Source of the DNA: Paraburkholderia aromaticivorans
GTDB lineage: Bacteria; Pseudomonadota; Gammaproteobacteria; Burkholderiales; Burkholderiaceae
Length of the DNA stretch: 64,000 nucleotides
Assembly (NCBI RefSeq): GCF_002278075.1
Contig: NZ_CP022989.1
Span: 2,666,001 to 2,730,000 of the forward strand
Direction of reading: 5' to 3'
Position numbers and translations under genes: made by a program. The first letter of the stretch is position 1. Each line of letters begins with the position of its first letter. Shown piece by piece: positions 53,026-64,000 of the stretch. Under the pieces are notes generated by a model. The model did no database searches. It saw only the letters and a list, made by a program, of their open reading frames with translations, and was not told where the DNA came from.

Positions 53026-53262
53026 ATGAGCAACAAAGGGCAATTGTTACAAGACCCGTTTTTGAACGCACTGCGTAAAGAGCATGTGCCGGTGTCGATC
53101 TACCTGGTCAACGGCATCAAGCTTCAAGGGAACATCGAATCGTTCGACCAGTACGTCGTGTTGCTCCGGAATACGGTCACCCAGATGGTCTACAAGCACG
53201 CAATCTCGACTGTCGTGCCAGCCCGCCCGGTGAATTTCCACCCGGATTCCGAACAGTCCTAA
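53026..53262 (+). CDS. hfq: RNA chaperone Hfq
   Basis: 78 aa. Sm1 ([20 protein letters not shown]) and Sm2 ([10 protein letters not shown]) are canonical, with the Q8, F42-type and H57 RNA-contact residues expected of proteobacterial Hfq. Short tail of about ten residues, so no long acidic C-terminus. TACGGAG upstream is the ribosome site. hflX follows, as in E. coli (hfq-hflX-hflKC). Confidence 0.98.
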   Translation: MSNKGQLLQDPFLNALRKEHVPVSIYLVNGIKLQGNIESFDQYVVLLRNTVTQMVYKHAISTVVPARPVNFHPDSEQS

Positions 53263-53334
53263 CCCCCGTCGCGGCCGGCGTCACGTCGCCCGTTGGCGAT
53301 TACTTCCGGCCGCCTCATTTTGATACCCTCCAAT

Positions 53335-54507
53335 TTGATCAATGCAGCGCTTGTCGGCGTCGACTTCGGTAAGATCGATTTCGAAGCCAGCCTAGAAGAA
53401 CTCAGCCTGCTCGCGCAAAGCGCGGGCGCGAATCCCTTAGTCACCCTCACCGGGCGCCGCTCCAGTCCCGACGCGAAGATGTTCGTCGGCAGCGGCAAGG
53501 CCGAAGAGCTGCGTCTTGCGTGTGAGGCGAACGACATCGAACTCGTCATTTTCAATCACGCTCTGGCGCCTGCGCAGCAGCGCAATCTGGAGCAAGCGCT
53601 TAATCGGCGCGTGATCGATCGCACCAGTCTGATCCTCGATATTTTTGCGCAACGCGCCCGCAGCCACGAAGGCAAGCTGCAGGTGGAACTCGCGCAACTG
53701 CAGTATCTGTCCACGCGGCTAATCCGCGCATGGACTCACCTGGAACGGCAAAAAGGCGGTATCGGTTTGCGCGGCCCGGGCGAAACGCAGCTCGAAACCG
53801 ACCGCCGGCTGATCGGCGAGCGCATCAAGGCGCTCAAGACGCGGCTCGAAAAGCTGCGCCGTCAGCACGGCACGCAGCGCCGCGCGCGCAGCCGCAATCA
53901 GACCATGTCCGTGTCGCTCGTCGGTTATACGAACGCGGGCAAATCCACGCTCTTCAACGCGCTCACCAAGGCCCAGGCCTACGCGGCGGACCAGTTGTTC
54001 GCGACGCTCGATACCACCTCGCGGCGAGTCTATCTCGGCGACGAAGCGGGGCAGGTGGTGGTGTCCGACACGGTCGGCTTCATCCGTGAATTGCCTCACC
54101 AACTGGTGGCGGCGTTTCGCGCCACGCTCGAAGAAACGATTCACGCCGACTTGCTGCTGCACGTGGTCGATGCGTCGAGCGCGGTGCGGCTCGACCAGAT
54201 CGATCAGGTGAACGAGGTGTTGCACGCAATCGGTGCGGACACCATCCGGCAGGTGCTGGTCTTCAACAAGATAGACGCGGTGCCCGAGTTGGCGGCCCGT
54301 GGGGATGCGGTTGAAAGGGACGAGTATGGTAATATTTCGCGCGTCTTTTTGAGCGCGCGCACGGGGCAAGGGCTGGACACACTGCGCGCTGCCATCGCTG
54401 AAATCGCTACTGCCGAACCTCTTCCCGAAACGCTGGTCGATCTATCGGAAGAAGACCGGTCGGCGGCACCACGCGACGACCGCAAGGTCCCAGAACTCGG
54501 GCACTGA
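53335..54507 (+). CDS. hflX: Ribosome-splitting GTPase HflX
   Basis: 390 aa from a TTG (LINAALVGVDFGK). An alternative TTG at 53293 would add 14 residues; neither has a strong ribosome site. The HflX domain (GGIGLRGPGETQLETDRR near 138) precedes the G domain with GYTNAGKST near 195 and DTVGFIRELP near 240. It rescues stalled ribosomes under heat stress. The gene lies 72 nt after hfq. Confidence 0.93.
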   Translation: MINAALVGVDFGKIDFEASLEELSLLAQSAGANPLVTLTGRRSSPDAKMFVGSGKAEELRLACEANDIELVIFNHALAPAQQRNLEQALNRRVIDRTSLILDIFAQRARSHEGKLQVELAQLQYLSTRLIRAWTHLERQKGGIGLRGPGETQLETDRRLIGERIKALKTRLEKLRRQHGTQRRARSRNQTMSVSLVGYTNAGKSTLFNALTKAQAYAADQLFATLDTTSRRVYLGDEAGQVVVSDTVGFIRELPHQLVAAFRATLEETIHADLLLHVVDASSAVRLDQIDQVNEVLHAIGADTIRQVLVFNKIDAVPELAARGDAVERDEYGNISRVFLSARTGQGLDTLRAAIAEIATAEPLPETLVDLSEEDRSAAPRDDRKVPELGH

Positions 54508-54556
54508 CCCGTTCCAATTGCACTGACCCGCTGTCTACTCTGGTGAACGAACACAG

Positions 54557-55945
54557 GTGAACGATTACAACGAGCGGAGTATCTGGCTGCGCATGCGCGC
54601 CATGCTTTCACTGAACGATCCGCGCTGGGGCCGGGGGGAAGGCAATGGCGACCGGCAACGTCCAAACGAACCCAAGCGTCCGCCGAACAAGGACGGTGAA
54701 GGCCCGCCCGATCTCGACGAGATGTGGCGCGATTTCAACCGCCGTTTGAGCCGCGTGTTCGGCCGCAAGGGCGGCGGCGCGGGCGGTGGCCGCCCGGACA
54801 ACGGTCGTGGCGCGCGCATTGGCGTGGGCATCGTGATCGGCGTGCTGCTGGCCATTTATCTCGGCAGCGGGGTGTTCGTCGTGCAGGACGGCCAGGCCGG
54901 CGTCGTGCTGCAGTTCGGCAAGTATCGCTACACGGCGGGGCAGGGTGTGCACTGGCGTCTGCCGTATCCGTTCGAAGCGCATGAGCTCGTCAATATCGGC
55001 CAGGTCCGCCAGGTGGAGGTCGGCCGCAATAACGTGGTGCGTCTCGCGAATGTGAAAGACGCGTCGATGCTCACGCACGACGCGGATATCGTCGACGTGC
55101 GCTTCGCCGTGCAATACCAGGTAAAGAAGCCGACCGACTACCTGTTTCGCAGCGTCGATCCCGATCAGGGCGTGATGCAGGCCGCGCAGGCGGCGGTGCG
55201 CAGCATCGTCGGCGCGCGCAGCACCAACGACGTCCTCTATCAGGACCGCGAAACAATTCGCCAGCAACTGATAGCGGCGATCCAGCAATCCCTGGATGAA
55301 TATCAGTCCGGACTCGCCGTGACCGGTGTGACGATCCAGGGTGTGCAGGCGCCCGACCAGGTGCAAGCCGCGTTCGACGACGCCGCGAAAGTCCGTCAGG
55401 AAAACGAGCGCGCGAAGCGCGATGCCGAGGCCTATGCCGCGGGCCTGTTGCCGCGCGCGCAAGCCGACGTGGCGCGCCAGATCGACGAAGCAAAAACGTA
55501 CAGCGACAAGACGGTGGCTCAGGCGCAGGGCGACGCCGAGCGCTTCAAGCAGGTCTACGCGCAGTACTCGAAAGCGCCCGCGGTGATTCGCGAGCGCATG
55601 TATCTGGAAACCATGCAGCAGATCTATTCGAATACGACCAAGGTGTTTGTGGACAGCAAGAACGGCAACAACGTGCTGTATCTGCCACTCGACAAGCTGG
55701 TCGAGCAGACTCGCCAGCGGGTAGCCGAGGCGGCTGCCGCTTCGGGCGCCGCGGCCGTTGCCGCGCCGCAGGCGGCAAGCGCTGCCGCCTTGCCGTCGGC
55801 CGCGCCGGCCGCCGCCGCAACCGGCGCCGCAGCTTCCGCACCGGCGGCGGTTGCCACGCCCGCCAGCCAGGCGGCAGCCAGCAGCGACGCGCTGCGCTCA
55901 CGCGACTCCTTCCGCAGCCGTATGCGTGAAGACGACGTTCAATAA
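54557..55945 (+). CDS. hflK: FtsH protease modulator HflK
   Basis: 462 aa from a GTG at 54557. The cytoplasmic Gly/Pro-rich N-terminus is followed by a transmembrane helix at about 88-109, the SPFH/band-7 domain (about 110-290), a coiled coil and an Ala/Pro-rich tail of about 60 residues. It forms the HflKC cage around FtsH. hflC follows after 12 nt. Confidence 0.95.
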   Translation: MNDYNERSIWLRMRAMLSLNDPRWGRGEGNGDRQRPNEPKRPPNKDGEGPPDLDEMWRDFNRRLSRVFGRKGGGAGGGRPDNGRGARIGVGIVIGVLLAIYLGSGVFVVQDGQAGVVLQFGKYRYTAGQGVHWRLPYPFEAHELVNIGQVRQVEVGRNNVVRLANVKDASMLTHDADIVDVRFAVQYQVKKPTDYLFRSVDPDQGVMQAAQAAVRSIVGARSTNDVLYQDRETIRQQLIAAIQQSLDEYQSGLAVTGVTIQGVQAPDQVQAAFDDAAKVRQENERAKRDAEAYAAGLLPRAQADVARQIDEAKTYSDKTVAQAQGDAERFKQVYAQYSKAPAVIRERMYLETMQQIYSNTTKVFVDSKNGNNVLYLPLDKLVEQTRQRVAEAAAASGAAAVAAPQAASAAALPSAAPAAAATGAAASAPAAVATPASQAAASSDALRSRDSFRSRMREDDVQ

Positions 55946-55957
55946 GGAGCGCACCTC

Positions 55958-56860
55958 ATGAACAAGATCATTGCGCTCGTCGTGGCTGTCGTTATCGTGC
56001 TGTTTGCCGCTTCGTCGATGGTGTTCGTCGTCGATCAACGTCATCTGGCCGTGCTGTCGTCGCATGGCGACAAGGCGCCGAGCCTGCTCGGCCCCGGCCT
56101 GCACGTCAAATTGCCGCCGCCGCTGCAAACGCTCACGCTGGTCGATAACCGCATCCAGTCGCTCGACGCACCGGACGAAGACCGCTACGTGACGTCCGAT
56201 AAGACCGATCTGCTGGCCAACCCGGTCGTCAGATACCGCGTGACCGATCCGCTGAAGCTGCTCGCCGAAACCAGGGGCGACGCGCAGAGCCTGCCGGACC
56301 GGCTCACCTTGCTGTCGCGCAGCGCGCTCGGCGACGCGTTCGCGAAGGTCACGCTGTCCGACGCGCTGGCTCGCCAGCAGGCCGTCGCCGACGAGGCGCG
56401 TGCCGCGATGGACAAGGCCGCGGCATCGCTCGGCGTGTCGGTGATCGACGTGCAGTTGACGCGTGTCGACTTCCCCGCGTCGATGGCCGATTCCGTCTAC
56501 AAGCGGATGATCGCCGCACGCCAGCAGGTCGCGGCCGACGAACGCGCGAAGGGCACGGCCGAGGCCGACAAGATCCGGCAGGACGCGCTCGGCCAGCAAC
56601 AGGCGACGCTCGCGGACGGTTATCGTCAGGCGCAAACCATCAAGGGCGAGGGCGATGCAAAGGCAGCGGAAATCGCCGCCGAAGCGTATGGCACCGACCC
56701 GCAGTTCTACCAGTTCTATCAAAGCATGCAGGCGTACAAGAACACCTTCAAGCCGGGCGACGTGATCGTGGTCGACCCGAGCAACGAGTTCTTCCGCTTC
56801 ATGCGTAGCCCGACCGGCGGCGCTGCCCCGGACGTTCCCGCGGTTGCGCGCAAACACTGA
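55958..56860 (+). CDS. hflC: FtsH protease modulator HflC
   Basis: 300 aa partner of HflK. N-terminal membrane helix (about 3-22), SPFH domain with FVVDQRHLAVL, and C-terminal FRFMRSP. AAGGAG before the ATG. Together they limit FtsH access to substrates. Confidence 0.95.
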   Translation: MNKIIALVVAVVIVLFAASSMVFVVDQRHLAVLSSHGDKAPSLLGPGLHVKLPPPLQTLTLVDNRIQSLDAPDEDRYVTSDKTDLLANPVVRYRVTDPLKLLAETRGDAQSLPDRLTLLSRSALGDAFAKVTLSDALARQQAVADEARAAMDKAAASLGVSVIDVQLTRVDFPASMADSVYKRMIAARQQVAADERAKGTAEADKIRQDALGQQQATLADGYRQAQTIKGEGDAKAAEIAAEAYGTDPQFYQFYQSMQAYKNTFKPGDVIVVDPSNEFFRFMRSPTGGAAPDVPAVARKH

Positions 56861-56904
56861 TAACCGGAACGCCGCGGCATCCGCATCGCGGCGCCTTCAT
56901 TCGC

Positions 56905-57096
56905 ATGGATATAGCCGGCTCGTTACTGCTCGCGATCGCGTTGATGCTGATTATCGAAGGGATGTTTCCGTTCGTTTTTCCGAGCGCCTGGCGCGACACG
57001 TTTCGTAAAATAGCGGAACGGCCGCCGCACCAGATTCGTGTGGGCGGTCTGATCGTGATGGTGCTCGGGCTGATTCTGCTGTTCATCGTGACCTGA
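56905..57096 (+). CDS. DUF2065 (YjeT-like) small membrane protein
   Basis: 63 aa with two hydrophobic segments (about 5-25 and 44-62) around a basic loop. In E. coli yjeT also lies just after hflC and before purA, so the position is conserved. No function is established. Confidence 0.85.
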   Translation: MDIAGSLLLAIALMLIIEGMFPFVFPSAWRDTFRKIAERPPHQIRVGGLIVMVLGLILLFIVT

Positions 57097-57350
57097 AGGG
57101 GCGTGCTTTTGCGGGCGGGCTGACAGGCTGCGCAAGCTGCCCGCGCTCGAGTGCATGTCCGCCGTTGCGCGCCAGTGCCCGAGGGTTCTGAACCCCGCGC
57201 AGTGCAGCGCCCCGCGGCCAAAAGCCGCAAGCGCTCGCCGCAGGTCATTGCAACGCCCGCGAGAGCCGCCAAAATCGAGCCGCCACCCGCCATTCACACT
57301 CACTTACCGGCGCACCCAGCCGCCGTGTTCAACGTCGTAGGACTGTATCG

Positions 57351-58502
57351 ATGTCGACCTGGTTACTTCCCGAGAATATTGCCGACGTGCTGCCGTCGGA
57401 AGCCCGCAAGATCGAAGAGTTGCGGCGCCATTTGCTGGACCGTTTCCGTTCGTACGGCTACGAGATGGTCATGCCGCCGTTGCTCGAGTACCTCGAGTCG
57501 CTGCTCACCGGCGGCGGACACGATCTGAATCTGCGCACCTTCAAGCTCGTCGATCAGTTGTCCGGACGCACGCTCGGTCTGCGCGCGGACATCACGCCGC
57601 AGGTGGCGCGGATCGACGCACACCTGCTGAACCGCCAGGGCGTGACGCGTCTTTGCTACGCGGGCAACGTCGCGCATACGCGTCCGCGCGGCCTGCACGC
57701 GACGCGTGAGCAGATTCAGATCGGTGCGGAAATCTACGGTCACGCCGGCCTGGAAGCGGATCTGGAGATCCAGCAATTGATGCTCGACGCGCTGCGTCTG
57801 GCGGGCCTCGCGAAAGTGCGCCTCGACCTGTGCCACGCGGGCGTGCTCGCCGCGCTGATCGAAGCCGAGCCGGCCGCGGCCGAGCTCGGGCAGTCGCTCT
57901 ACGACGCGCTGGCGGGCAAGGACGTGCCGCGCCTCGTCGAACTGACGGCCAGCTTGACGCCTGCGATTCGCGACGCGTTGCGCGCGCTGCCCACGTTGTA
58001 CGGCGACGCGTCGGTACTCGACGAAGCCCGTGCACGTTTGCCGGCCATGCCGGCCATCGCCCGCGCGCTCGACGACCTCGCGTTCCTCGCGAGCCAGGTG
58101 GACGGCGCCGAAGTGATGATCGATCTCGCCGATCTGCGCGGCTATGCCTATCACAGCGGCGTGATGTTCTCCGCGTATGTGGACGGCGTGCCGAACGCGG
58201 TGGCGCGCGGCGGCCGTTATGACCACGTGGGCCAGGCGTATGGCCGCGCGCGGGCAGCCACCGGTTTCTCGCTCGATCTGCGCGAGGTGGCGCGGATCTC
58301 GCCGGTCGAAGCGCGCAGCAGCGCGATTCTTGCGCCGTGGCAGCACGGCGAGGCGTTGCGCGTGAGCGTCGCCGCGTTGCGCGATGCCGGCGAGGTGGTG
58401 ATTCAGGCGCTGCCTGGCCACGAACACGATCTCGACGAATTCGCGTTCGACCGCGTGTTGGTCGAGCGCAACGGTAACTGGGTCGTCGAACCGCGCGCCT
58501 GA
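57351..58502 (+). CDS. hisZ: ATP phosphoribosyltransferase regulatory subunit HisZ
   Basis: 383 aa paralog of histidyl-tRNA synthetase without tRNA function. Class II-like core with [16 protein letters not shown] near 75 and [13 protein letters not shown] near 265. It activates the short-form HisG (not in the window). It lies between DUF2065 and purA. Confidence 0.95.
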   Translation: MSTWLLPENIADVLPSEARKIEELRRHLLDRFRSYGYEMVMPPLLEYLESLLTGGGHDLNLRTFKLVDQLSGRTLGLRADITPQVARIDAHLLNRQGVTRLCYAGNVAHTRPRGLHATREQIQIGAEIYGHAGLEADLEIQQLMLDALRLAGLAKVRLDLCHAGVLAALIEAEPAAAELGQSLYDALAGKDVPRLVELTASLTPAIRDALRALPTLYGDASVLDEARARLPAMPAIARALDDLAFLASQVDGAEVMIDLADLRGYAYHSGVMFSAYVDGVPNAVARGGRYDHVGQAYGRARAATGFSLDLREVARISPVEARSSAILAPWQHGEALRVSVAALRDAGEVVIQALPGHEHDLDEFAFDRVLVERNGNWVVEPRA

Positions 58503-58676
58503 GCGCGTTGCAGCAGACCCGCCTGAGGGCGATCCTCATGGCATGTCGGACGGCGTCGACTATGTCGCCAAAGCAGGGCGCGGCCGGTGGCCGCGCTACT
58601 TTCGCTATACCCACCATAACGTGCATACCGTTGAGCGGAAACGGAAAAATTCGGAAGGTTCCGCGAACATAGGTAG

Positions 58677-60053
<1,377 letters not shown>

Positions 60054-60074
60054 GCCATGGTGCAAGGTGTACCC

Positions 60075-60647
60075 ATGATTGCGATGAAAGATCCGCGCAA
60101 CGACGACAAGAATCTATGGGTCGGCTGGGACGAGTATCACCGGCTGATCGAACTGCTGGCGTTGCAGGTGCACGAGTCGGGCTGGAAATTCGACAAGATC
60201 CTGTGCCTCGCGCGCGGCGGTCTGCGTGTAGGCGATCAGCTCTCGCGCATTTACGATCTGCCGCTGGCGATCCTCGCCACGAGTTCGTATCGCGAAGCGG
60301 CCGGCACGGAGCAGGGCGAGCTCGACATCGCGCAATACATCACCATGACGCGCGGCGAACTGCACGGCAACGTGCTGCTCGTCGACGACCTGGTCGATTC
60401 GGGCGTGACGCTCGCGCGTGTCCAGCAGCATCTGAAAGAGCGCTATCCGGCGATCACCGCGGTGCGTTCGGCGGTGCTCTGGTACAAGGGCTGCTCGAAG
60501 GTGAAGCCCGACTACCATGTGCAGTATTTGCCCACCAATCCGTGGATCCATCAACCGTTCGAGGAATGGGACACGGTTCGTCCGCATAACCTCGGCGCAT
60601 GGATCAAGCGCGGCACGGCGCAGGCGCAGGAGTCGTCGGAACAGTGA
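60075..60647 (+). CDS. Phosphoribosyltransferase (purine PRT-like)
   Basis: 190 aa from the ATG at 60075, chosen for AAGG seven nt upstream; upstream and downstream ATGs exist. PRPP-binding loop [13 protein letters not shown] near 108 and a [13 protein letters not shown] segment near 46 define the type I PRTase fold. Its position behind purA suggests purine salvage (Gpt/Hpt-like), but the base specificity is not determined. Confidence 0.88.
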   Translation: MIAMKDPRNDDKNLWVGWDEYHRLIELLALQVHESGWKFDKILCLARGGLRVGDQLSRIYDLPLAILATSSYREAAGTEQGELDIAQYITMTRGELHGNVLLVDDLVDSGVTLARVQQHLKERYPAITAVRSAVLWYKGCSKVKPDYHVQYLPTNPWIHQPFEEWDTVRPHNLGAWIKRGTAQAQESSEQ

Positions 60648-60696
60648 TGCGCACATCGGCGCCGAATTTGTTGCGTCGTATCCCGCGTCGTCTCGC

Positions 60697-60727
60697 AAAA
60701 CGGAGCTCATCGAGCTCCGTTTTTTTT
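60697..60727 (+). terminator. Rho-independent terminator after the phosphoribosyltransferase
   Basis: CGGAGCTC, loop ATC, GAGCTCCG and eight T, 54 nt after the stop; ends the purA-PRT unit before kup. Confidence 0.9.
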
Positions 60728-60930
60728 GTAGGCGCGCCATGCAGGCGTACTTCGCAAACCGCGCTCCGGCGACGCCCGCAATACGGCCCGCGCAGCAGAC
60801 GCGCCGATATCGCAGTGCTACACTGCGCGGACCATCACGTGGTGTATCCACAACAGGCCGGGCGGCGCCAGACGGGCAGTTTAGAATAGCGGTCGTTTTT
60901 TCCGCCCAGCGAACGGATTTCCTCGCGTCT

Positions 60931-62817
60931 ATGACAGATAACAATCACGAGCACAAACAGCCTCTGCCTTCCCTCGCCATTGCCGCGATCGGAGTGGTAT
61001 TCGGCGATATCGGCACAAGCCCGTTGTACTCGCTGAAAGAGGCCTTCAGCCCATCTCATGGCATTCCGCTGACGGAGCAATCCATTCTCGGTGTGATCTC
61101 GCTGCTGTTCTGGGCGATCGTGATCGTGGTCGGCATCAAGTACGTGTTGTTCGTGATGCGCGCGGACAATAACGGCGAGGGCGGTGTGCTCGCGCTGATG
61201 GCGCTGGCGCTGCGCTCGCTCGACGAGAAGTCGAAAATGGCCGGCTTGCTGATGATGCTCGGCATCTTCGGCGCCTGCATGTTCTATGGCGACGCGGTGA
61301 TCACGCCGGCCATCTCGGTGATCTCGGCGGTCGAAGGTCTGGAGATTGCCGCGCCACATCTGTCGCATCTGGTGCTGCCGCTGACGATCGTCATCCTCAT
61401 CCTGCTGTTCTGGATCCAGCGGCACGGCACGGCCATGGTCGGCCGCCTGTTCGGTCCGATCATGGTGCTGTGGTTCGTGGTGCTCGCGGCGCTCGGCCTG
61501 TGGCACATCCTGCAGTCGCCGAACGTGATCCGCGCGCTGAACCCGTACTACGCCTATACCTTCATGGCCGCGCACGTGCTGCAGGCTTACGTGGTGCTCG
61601 GCTCGGTGGTGCTGGTGCTGACCGGCGCCGAAGCGCTGTACGCCGACATGGGGCACTTCGGCGCGAAGCCGATCCGCATGGCGTGGTACGTGCTGGTGAT
61701 GCCGTCGCTGGTGCTGAACTACTTCGGCCAGGGCGCGCTGCTGATGCACGATCCGAAGGCGATCGAAAACCCGTTCTTCCTGCTCGCGCCGGATTGGGCG
61801 TTGCTGCCGCTCGTCGTGCTCTCCACCGTCGCAACGGTGATCGCCTCGCAGGCGGTGATTTCCGGCGCCTATTCGCTGACGAGCCAGGCGATCCAGCTCG
61901 GCTACGTGCCGCGTATGAAGATTCTGCACACGTCGGAACTGGCGATCGGGCAGATCTATGTGCCGGTGGTGAACTGGATGCTGCTGTTCATCATTCTGTG
62001 CATCGTGATTGCCTTCAAGAGTTCGGACAATCTGGCGGCCGCATACGGTATCGCGGTGACGGCCACCATGGTGATCACCACGATTCTCGCCTGCGTGGTG
62101 ATGGTGAAAGTGTGGAACTGGAACAAGCTGCTGGTGGCGCTGATCATTGGCGTATTCATGACGGTCGATCTAGGCTTTTTCGGCGCCAATCTGCTGAAGG
62201 TCGAAGAAGGCGGCTGGCTGCCGCTCGGCATCGGCGCGTTGCTGTTCTTCCTGCTGATGACCTGGTACAAGGGGCGCATGATCGTCAAGGAACGCACGGC
62301 CGCCGACGGTATTCCGCTCATGCCTTTCCTGCAGGGGCTGCTCGCGCATCCGCCGCATCGCGTGTCGGGCACGGCGATCTATCTGACCGGCAGCGATTCG
62401 CTCGTGCCGGTGAGTCTGCTGCACAATCTGAAGCACAACAAGGTGTTGCATGAGCGGACCATCTTCCTGACCTTCGTGACGCGCGATATCCCGTACGTCA
62501 ACGATGCGGAGCGCGTAACGGTGAAGGATATCGAGGGCGGACTGTATCTCGTCAAGGCCGCCTATGGTTTCAACGAAACGCCGGACGTGAAGGCGGTGCT
62601 GCTCGAAGTGGGCCGCACGCATGACATGACCTTCGAGTTGATGGACACGTCGTTCTTCCTCGCGCGCGAAACGGTGGTGCCGACGCAGTTGCCGGGCATG
62701 TCGGTGTGGCGCGAGCGCGTGTTCGCGTGGATGCACCAGAACGCCGCGAAGCCGACGGACTTCTTCAGTATTCCGGCCAACCGGGTGGTGGAGTTAGGGA
62801 CGAAGATCGAGATTTGA
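60931..62817 (+). CDS. kup: Low-affinity potassium transporter Kup
   Basis: 628 aa. About twelve membrane helices over residues 15-460, with the family signature [18 protein letters not shown] at 22, then a C-terminal cytoplasmic domain. It imports K+ with protons. The in-frame region upstream to 60517 is part of the previous gene and leader, not Kup. A terminator follows. Confidence 0.95.
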   Translation: MTDNNHEHKQPLPSLAIAAIGVVFGDIGTSPLYSLKEAFSPSHGIPLTEQSILGVISLLFWAIVIVVGIKYVLFVMRADNNGEGGVLALMALALRSLDEKSKMAGLLMMLGIFGACMFYGDAVITPAISVISAVEGLEIAAPHLSHLVLPLTIVILILLFWIQRHGTAMVGRLFGPIMVLWFVVLAALGLWHILQSPNVIRALNPYYAYTFMAAHVLQAYVVLGSVVLVLTGAEALYADMGHFGAKPIRMAWYVLVMPSLVLNYFGQGALLMHDPKAIENPFFLLAPDWALLPLVVLSTVATVIASQAVISGAYSLTSQAIQLGYVPRMKILHTSELAIGQIYVPVVNWMLLFIILCIVIAFKSSDNLAAAYGIAVTATMVITTILACVVMVKVWNWNKLLVALIIGVFMTVDLGFFGANLLKVEEGGWLPLGIGALLFFLLMTWYKGRMIVKERTAADGIPLMPFLQGLLAHPPHRVSGTAIYLTGSDSLVPVSLLHNLKHNKVLHERTIFLTFVTRDIPYVNDAERVTVKDIEGGLYLVKAAYGFNETPDVKAVLLEVGRTHDMTFELMDTSFFLARETVVPTQLPGMSVWRERVFAWMHQNAAKPTDFFSIPANRVVELGTKIEI

Positions 62818-62860
62818 CGGTCGCCGCGGATTCGCGGATGTCCCTGGAAGCAGGGGCGAA

Positions 62861-62890
62861 AAAAAACCCACGCGAATGCGTGGGTTTTTT
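62861..62890 (+). terminator. Terminator after kup
   Basis: CCCACGC, loop GAAT, GCGTGGG with A-run before and six T after; can act on both convergent genes kup and tex. Confidence 0.9.
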
Positions 62891-62999
62891 ATATGCCGCG
62901 TGTTCGGCAGAGCAATGAGCACGGCAAGTGAGCATGCAAAGCGCGACGCTCGGCAAGCACAGCCGGCGCGTGAGCGAATCACGCGCTTAACCCACGAGC

Positions 63000-64000
63000 T
63001 TACTTCTGCTTGAGCTTGGCGAATGCAGCCGCCATCGCGCCGCCCGGTTCCGGCTCGCGCGAGCGCTGTTGCGGCGCGCCGCGTCCACCGCCGCTCGAGC
63101 GGCCCGCGCCGCCGCGCTCCTGCTGGCCGCCGCCGCTGCGCGCCGCGGCCACACCGACCTCGTCGTCCATGCGCATGGTCAGCGCGATACGCTGGCGCTT
63201 CACGTCGACCTCCAGCACCTTCACCTTGACGATCTGCCCGGCCTTGACGACTTCGTGCGGGTCCTTGATGAACTTCGTCGACATCGCCGAGACGTGCACC
63301 AGACCGTCCTGATGCACGCCGATGTCGATGAATGCGCCGAATGCCGCCACGTTGGTCACGACGCCTTCGAGCACCATGCCCGGTGTCAGATCGCTGACCT
63401 TCTCGACGCCTTCGCGGAAGGTCGCCGTCTTGAACTCGGGACGCGGGTCGCGGCCCGGCTTTTCGAGTTCGAGCAGAATGTCGCGCACGGTCGGCAGCCC
63501 GAAACGATCGTCGACGAATTCCGCGGGCGACAGGCCCCGCAACGCGTCGCGGTTGCCCAGCACTTCACCGACATGCTTGCTGATTTTCGCGAGCATGCGT
63601 TCGACGACCGGATACGCTTCCGGGTGCACCGACGAACGGTCGAGCGGATTCTCACCGTTGTTGATGCGCAGGAACCCGGCAGCCTGCTCGAAGGTCTTGT
63701 CGCCCAGCCGCGGCACCTTGCGCAGATGTTCGCGCGACGGGAACGGACCGTTCGCATCGCGATAGTCGACGATATTGCGCGCCAGCGTGGCATTCAGGCC
63801 AGAGACGCGGGCGAGCAGCGCGACGGACGCGGTATTCGCATCCACGCCGACGGCGTTCACGCAGTCTTCGACCACGGCATCCAGCGAACGGGCCAGCTCG
63901 CGCTGGTTCACGTCGTGCTGATACTGGCCGACGCCGATCGCCTTCGGCTCGATCTTCACCAGCTCCGCGAGCGGATCCTGCAGACGGCGCGCAATCGACA
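63000..64000 (-). CDS. tex: Tex-family RNA-binding transcription accessory protein (5' end beyond window)
   Basis: C-terminal 333 codons of a protein that begins past the right edge. Visible: the end of the YqgF-like region, helix-hairpin-helix repeats ([20 protein letters not shown]), and an S1 RNA-binding domain ([20 protein letters not shown]). A low-complexity Gly/Arg/Ser/Gln tail ends the protein. Tex affects transcription and rRNA-related processes. It is convergent with kup. Confidence 0.93.
   Translation of the reverse strand, partial: SIARRLQDPLAELVKIEPKAIGVGQYQHDVNQRELARSLDAVVEDCVNAVGVDANTASVALLARVSGLNATLARNIVDYRDANGPFPSREHLRKVPRLGDKTFEQAAGFLRINNGENPLDRSSVHPEAYPVVERMLAKISKHVGEVLGNRDALRGLSPAEFVDDRFGLPTVRDILLELEKPGRDPRPEFKTATFREGVEKVSDLTPGMVLEGVVTNVAAFGAFIDIGVHQDGLVHVSAMSTKFIKDPHEVVKAGQIVKVKVLEVDVKRQRIALTMRMDDEVGVAAARSGGGQQERGGAGRSSGGGRGAPQQRSREPEPGGAMAAAFAKLKQK

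Overview
The window looks like part of the main chromosome of a betaproteobacterium of the Burkholderia sensu lato group, most probably Paraburkholderia. Reasons: high GC with strong third-position bias, the protein sequences themselves, a HisZ-dependent histidine pathway, and the gene orders iscRSUA-hscBA-fdx-iscX, pyrG-kdsA-eno-ftsB and rlmN-rodZ-ispG-hisS-yfgM-bamB-der-hfq-hflX-hflKC-hisZ-purA. The genus is inferred from remembered family sequences, not from a search. I see no insertion sequence, prophage, CRISPR array, rRNA or tRNA. About 60 protein genes are supported, and nearly all are core housekeeping.

Layout. 0-3 kb: a truncated IclR regulator divergent from the iron-sulfur lactate-oxidation genes lutA and lutB, with no lutC after them. 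3-4.9 kb: a glycine/tyrosine-rich lipoprotein, a small exported protein and a low-molecular-weight tyrosine phosphatase. 5-11.4 kb: the complete ISC iron-sulfur assembly locus, headed by iscR with two tandem IscR-type operators. 11.4-18.3 kb (minus strand): a glycine-zipper protein, lysS, prfB with its programmed frameshift, recJ and an RpfE-like gene. 18.4-30.4 kb (plus): an 81-aa unknown, lolC/lolD, tatD, comEC, a hydrolase, pyrG-kdsA, eno and ftsB. 30.5-32.6 kb (minus): a second small lipoprotein, hslO and a gamma-carbonic anhydrase.

32.9-42.2 kb (plus): a DUF455 ferritin-like protein, a hydrolase, the PHP exonuclease/YciO pair, a site-2 protease, trpS, a methyltransferase, dapA, bamC and an MBL hydrolase. 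A Bax-inhibitor-1 family membrane protein (minus) follows. 43.3-62.8 kb (plus): ndk, rlmN, rodZ, ispG, hisS, yfgM, bamB, der, hfq, hflX, hflK, hflC, a DUF2065 protein, hisZ, purA, a phosphoribosyltransferase and kup. The window ends inside tex (minus).

How they work together: ISC supplies clusters to enzymes in the window such as LutA/B, RlmN and IspG. LolC/LolD would deliver the lipoproteins BamB and BamC to the outer membrane. prfB-lysS, hisS, trpS, der, hfq, hflX and rlmN belong to translation and RNA control. HslO, HflKC and YfgM belong to protein quality control. I did not find a convincing undescribed system. The most useful second looks are the tandem IscR sites and unusual IscR cysteine spacing, the missing lutC, structured intergenic DNA around ndk, a 37-nt imperfect tandem repeat upstream of lolC, the +2 aspartate of BamC, and the unexplained gap before der.
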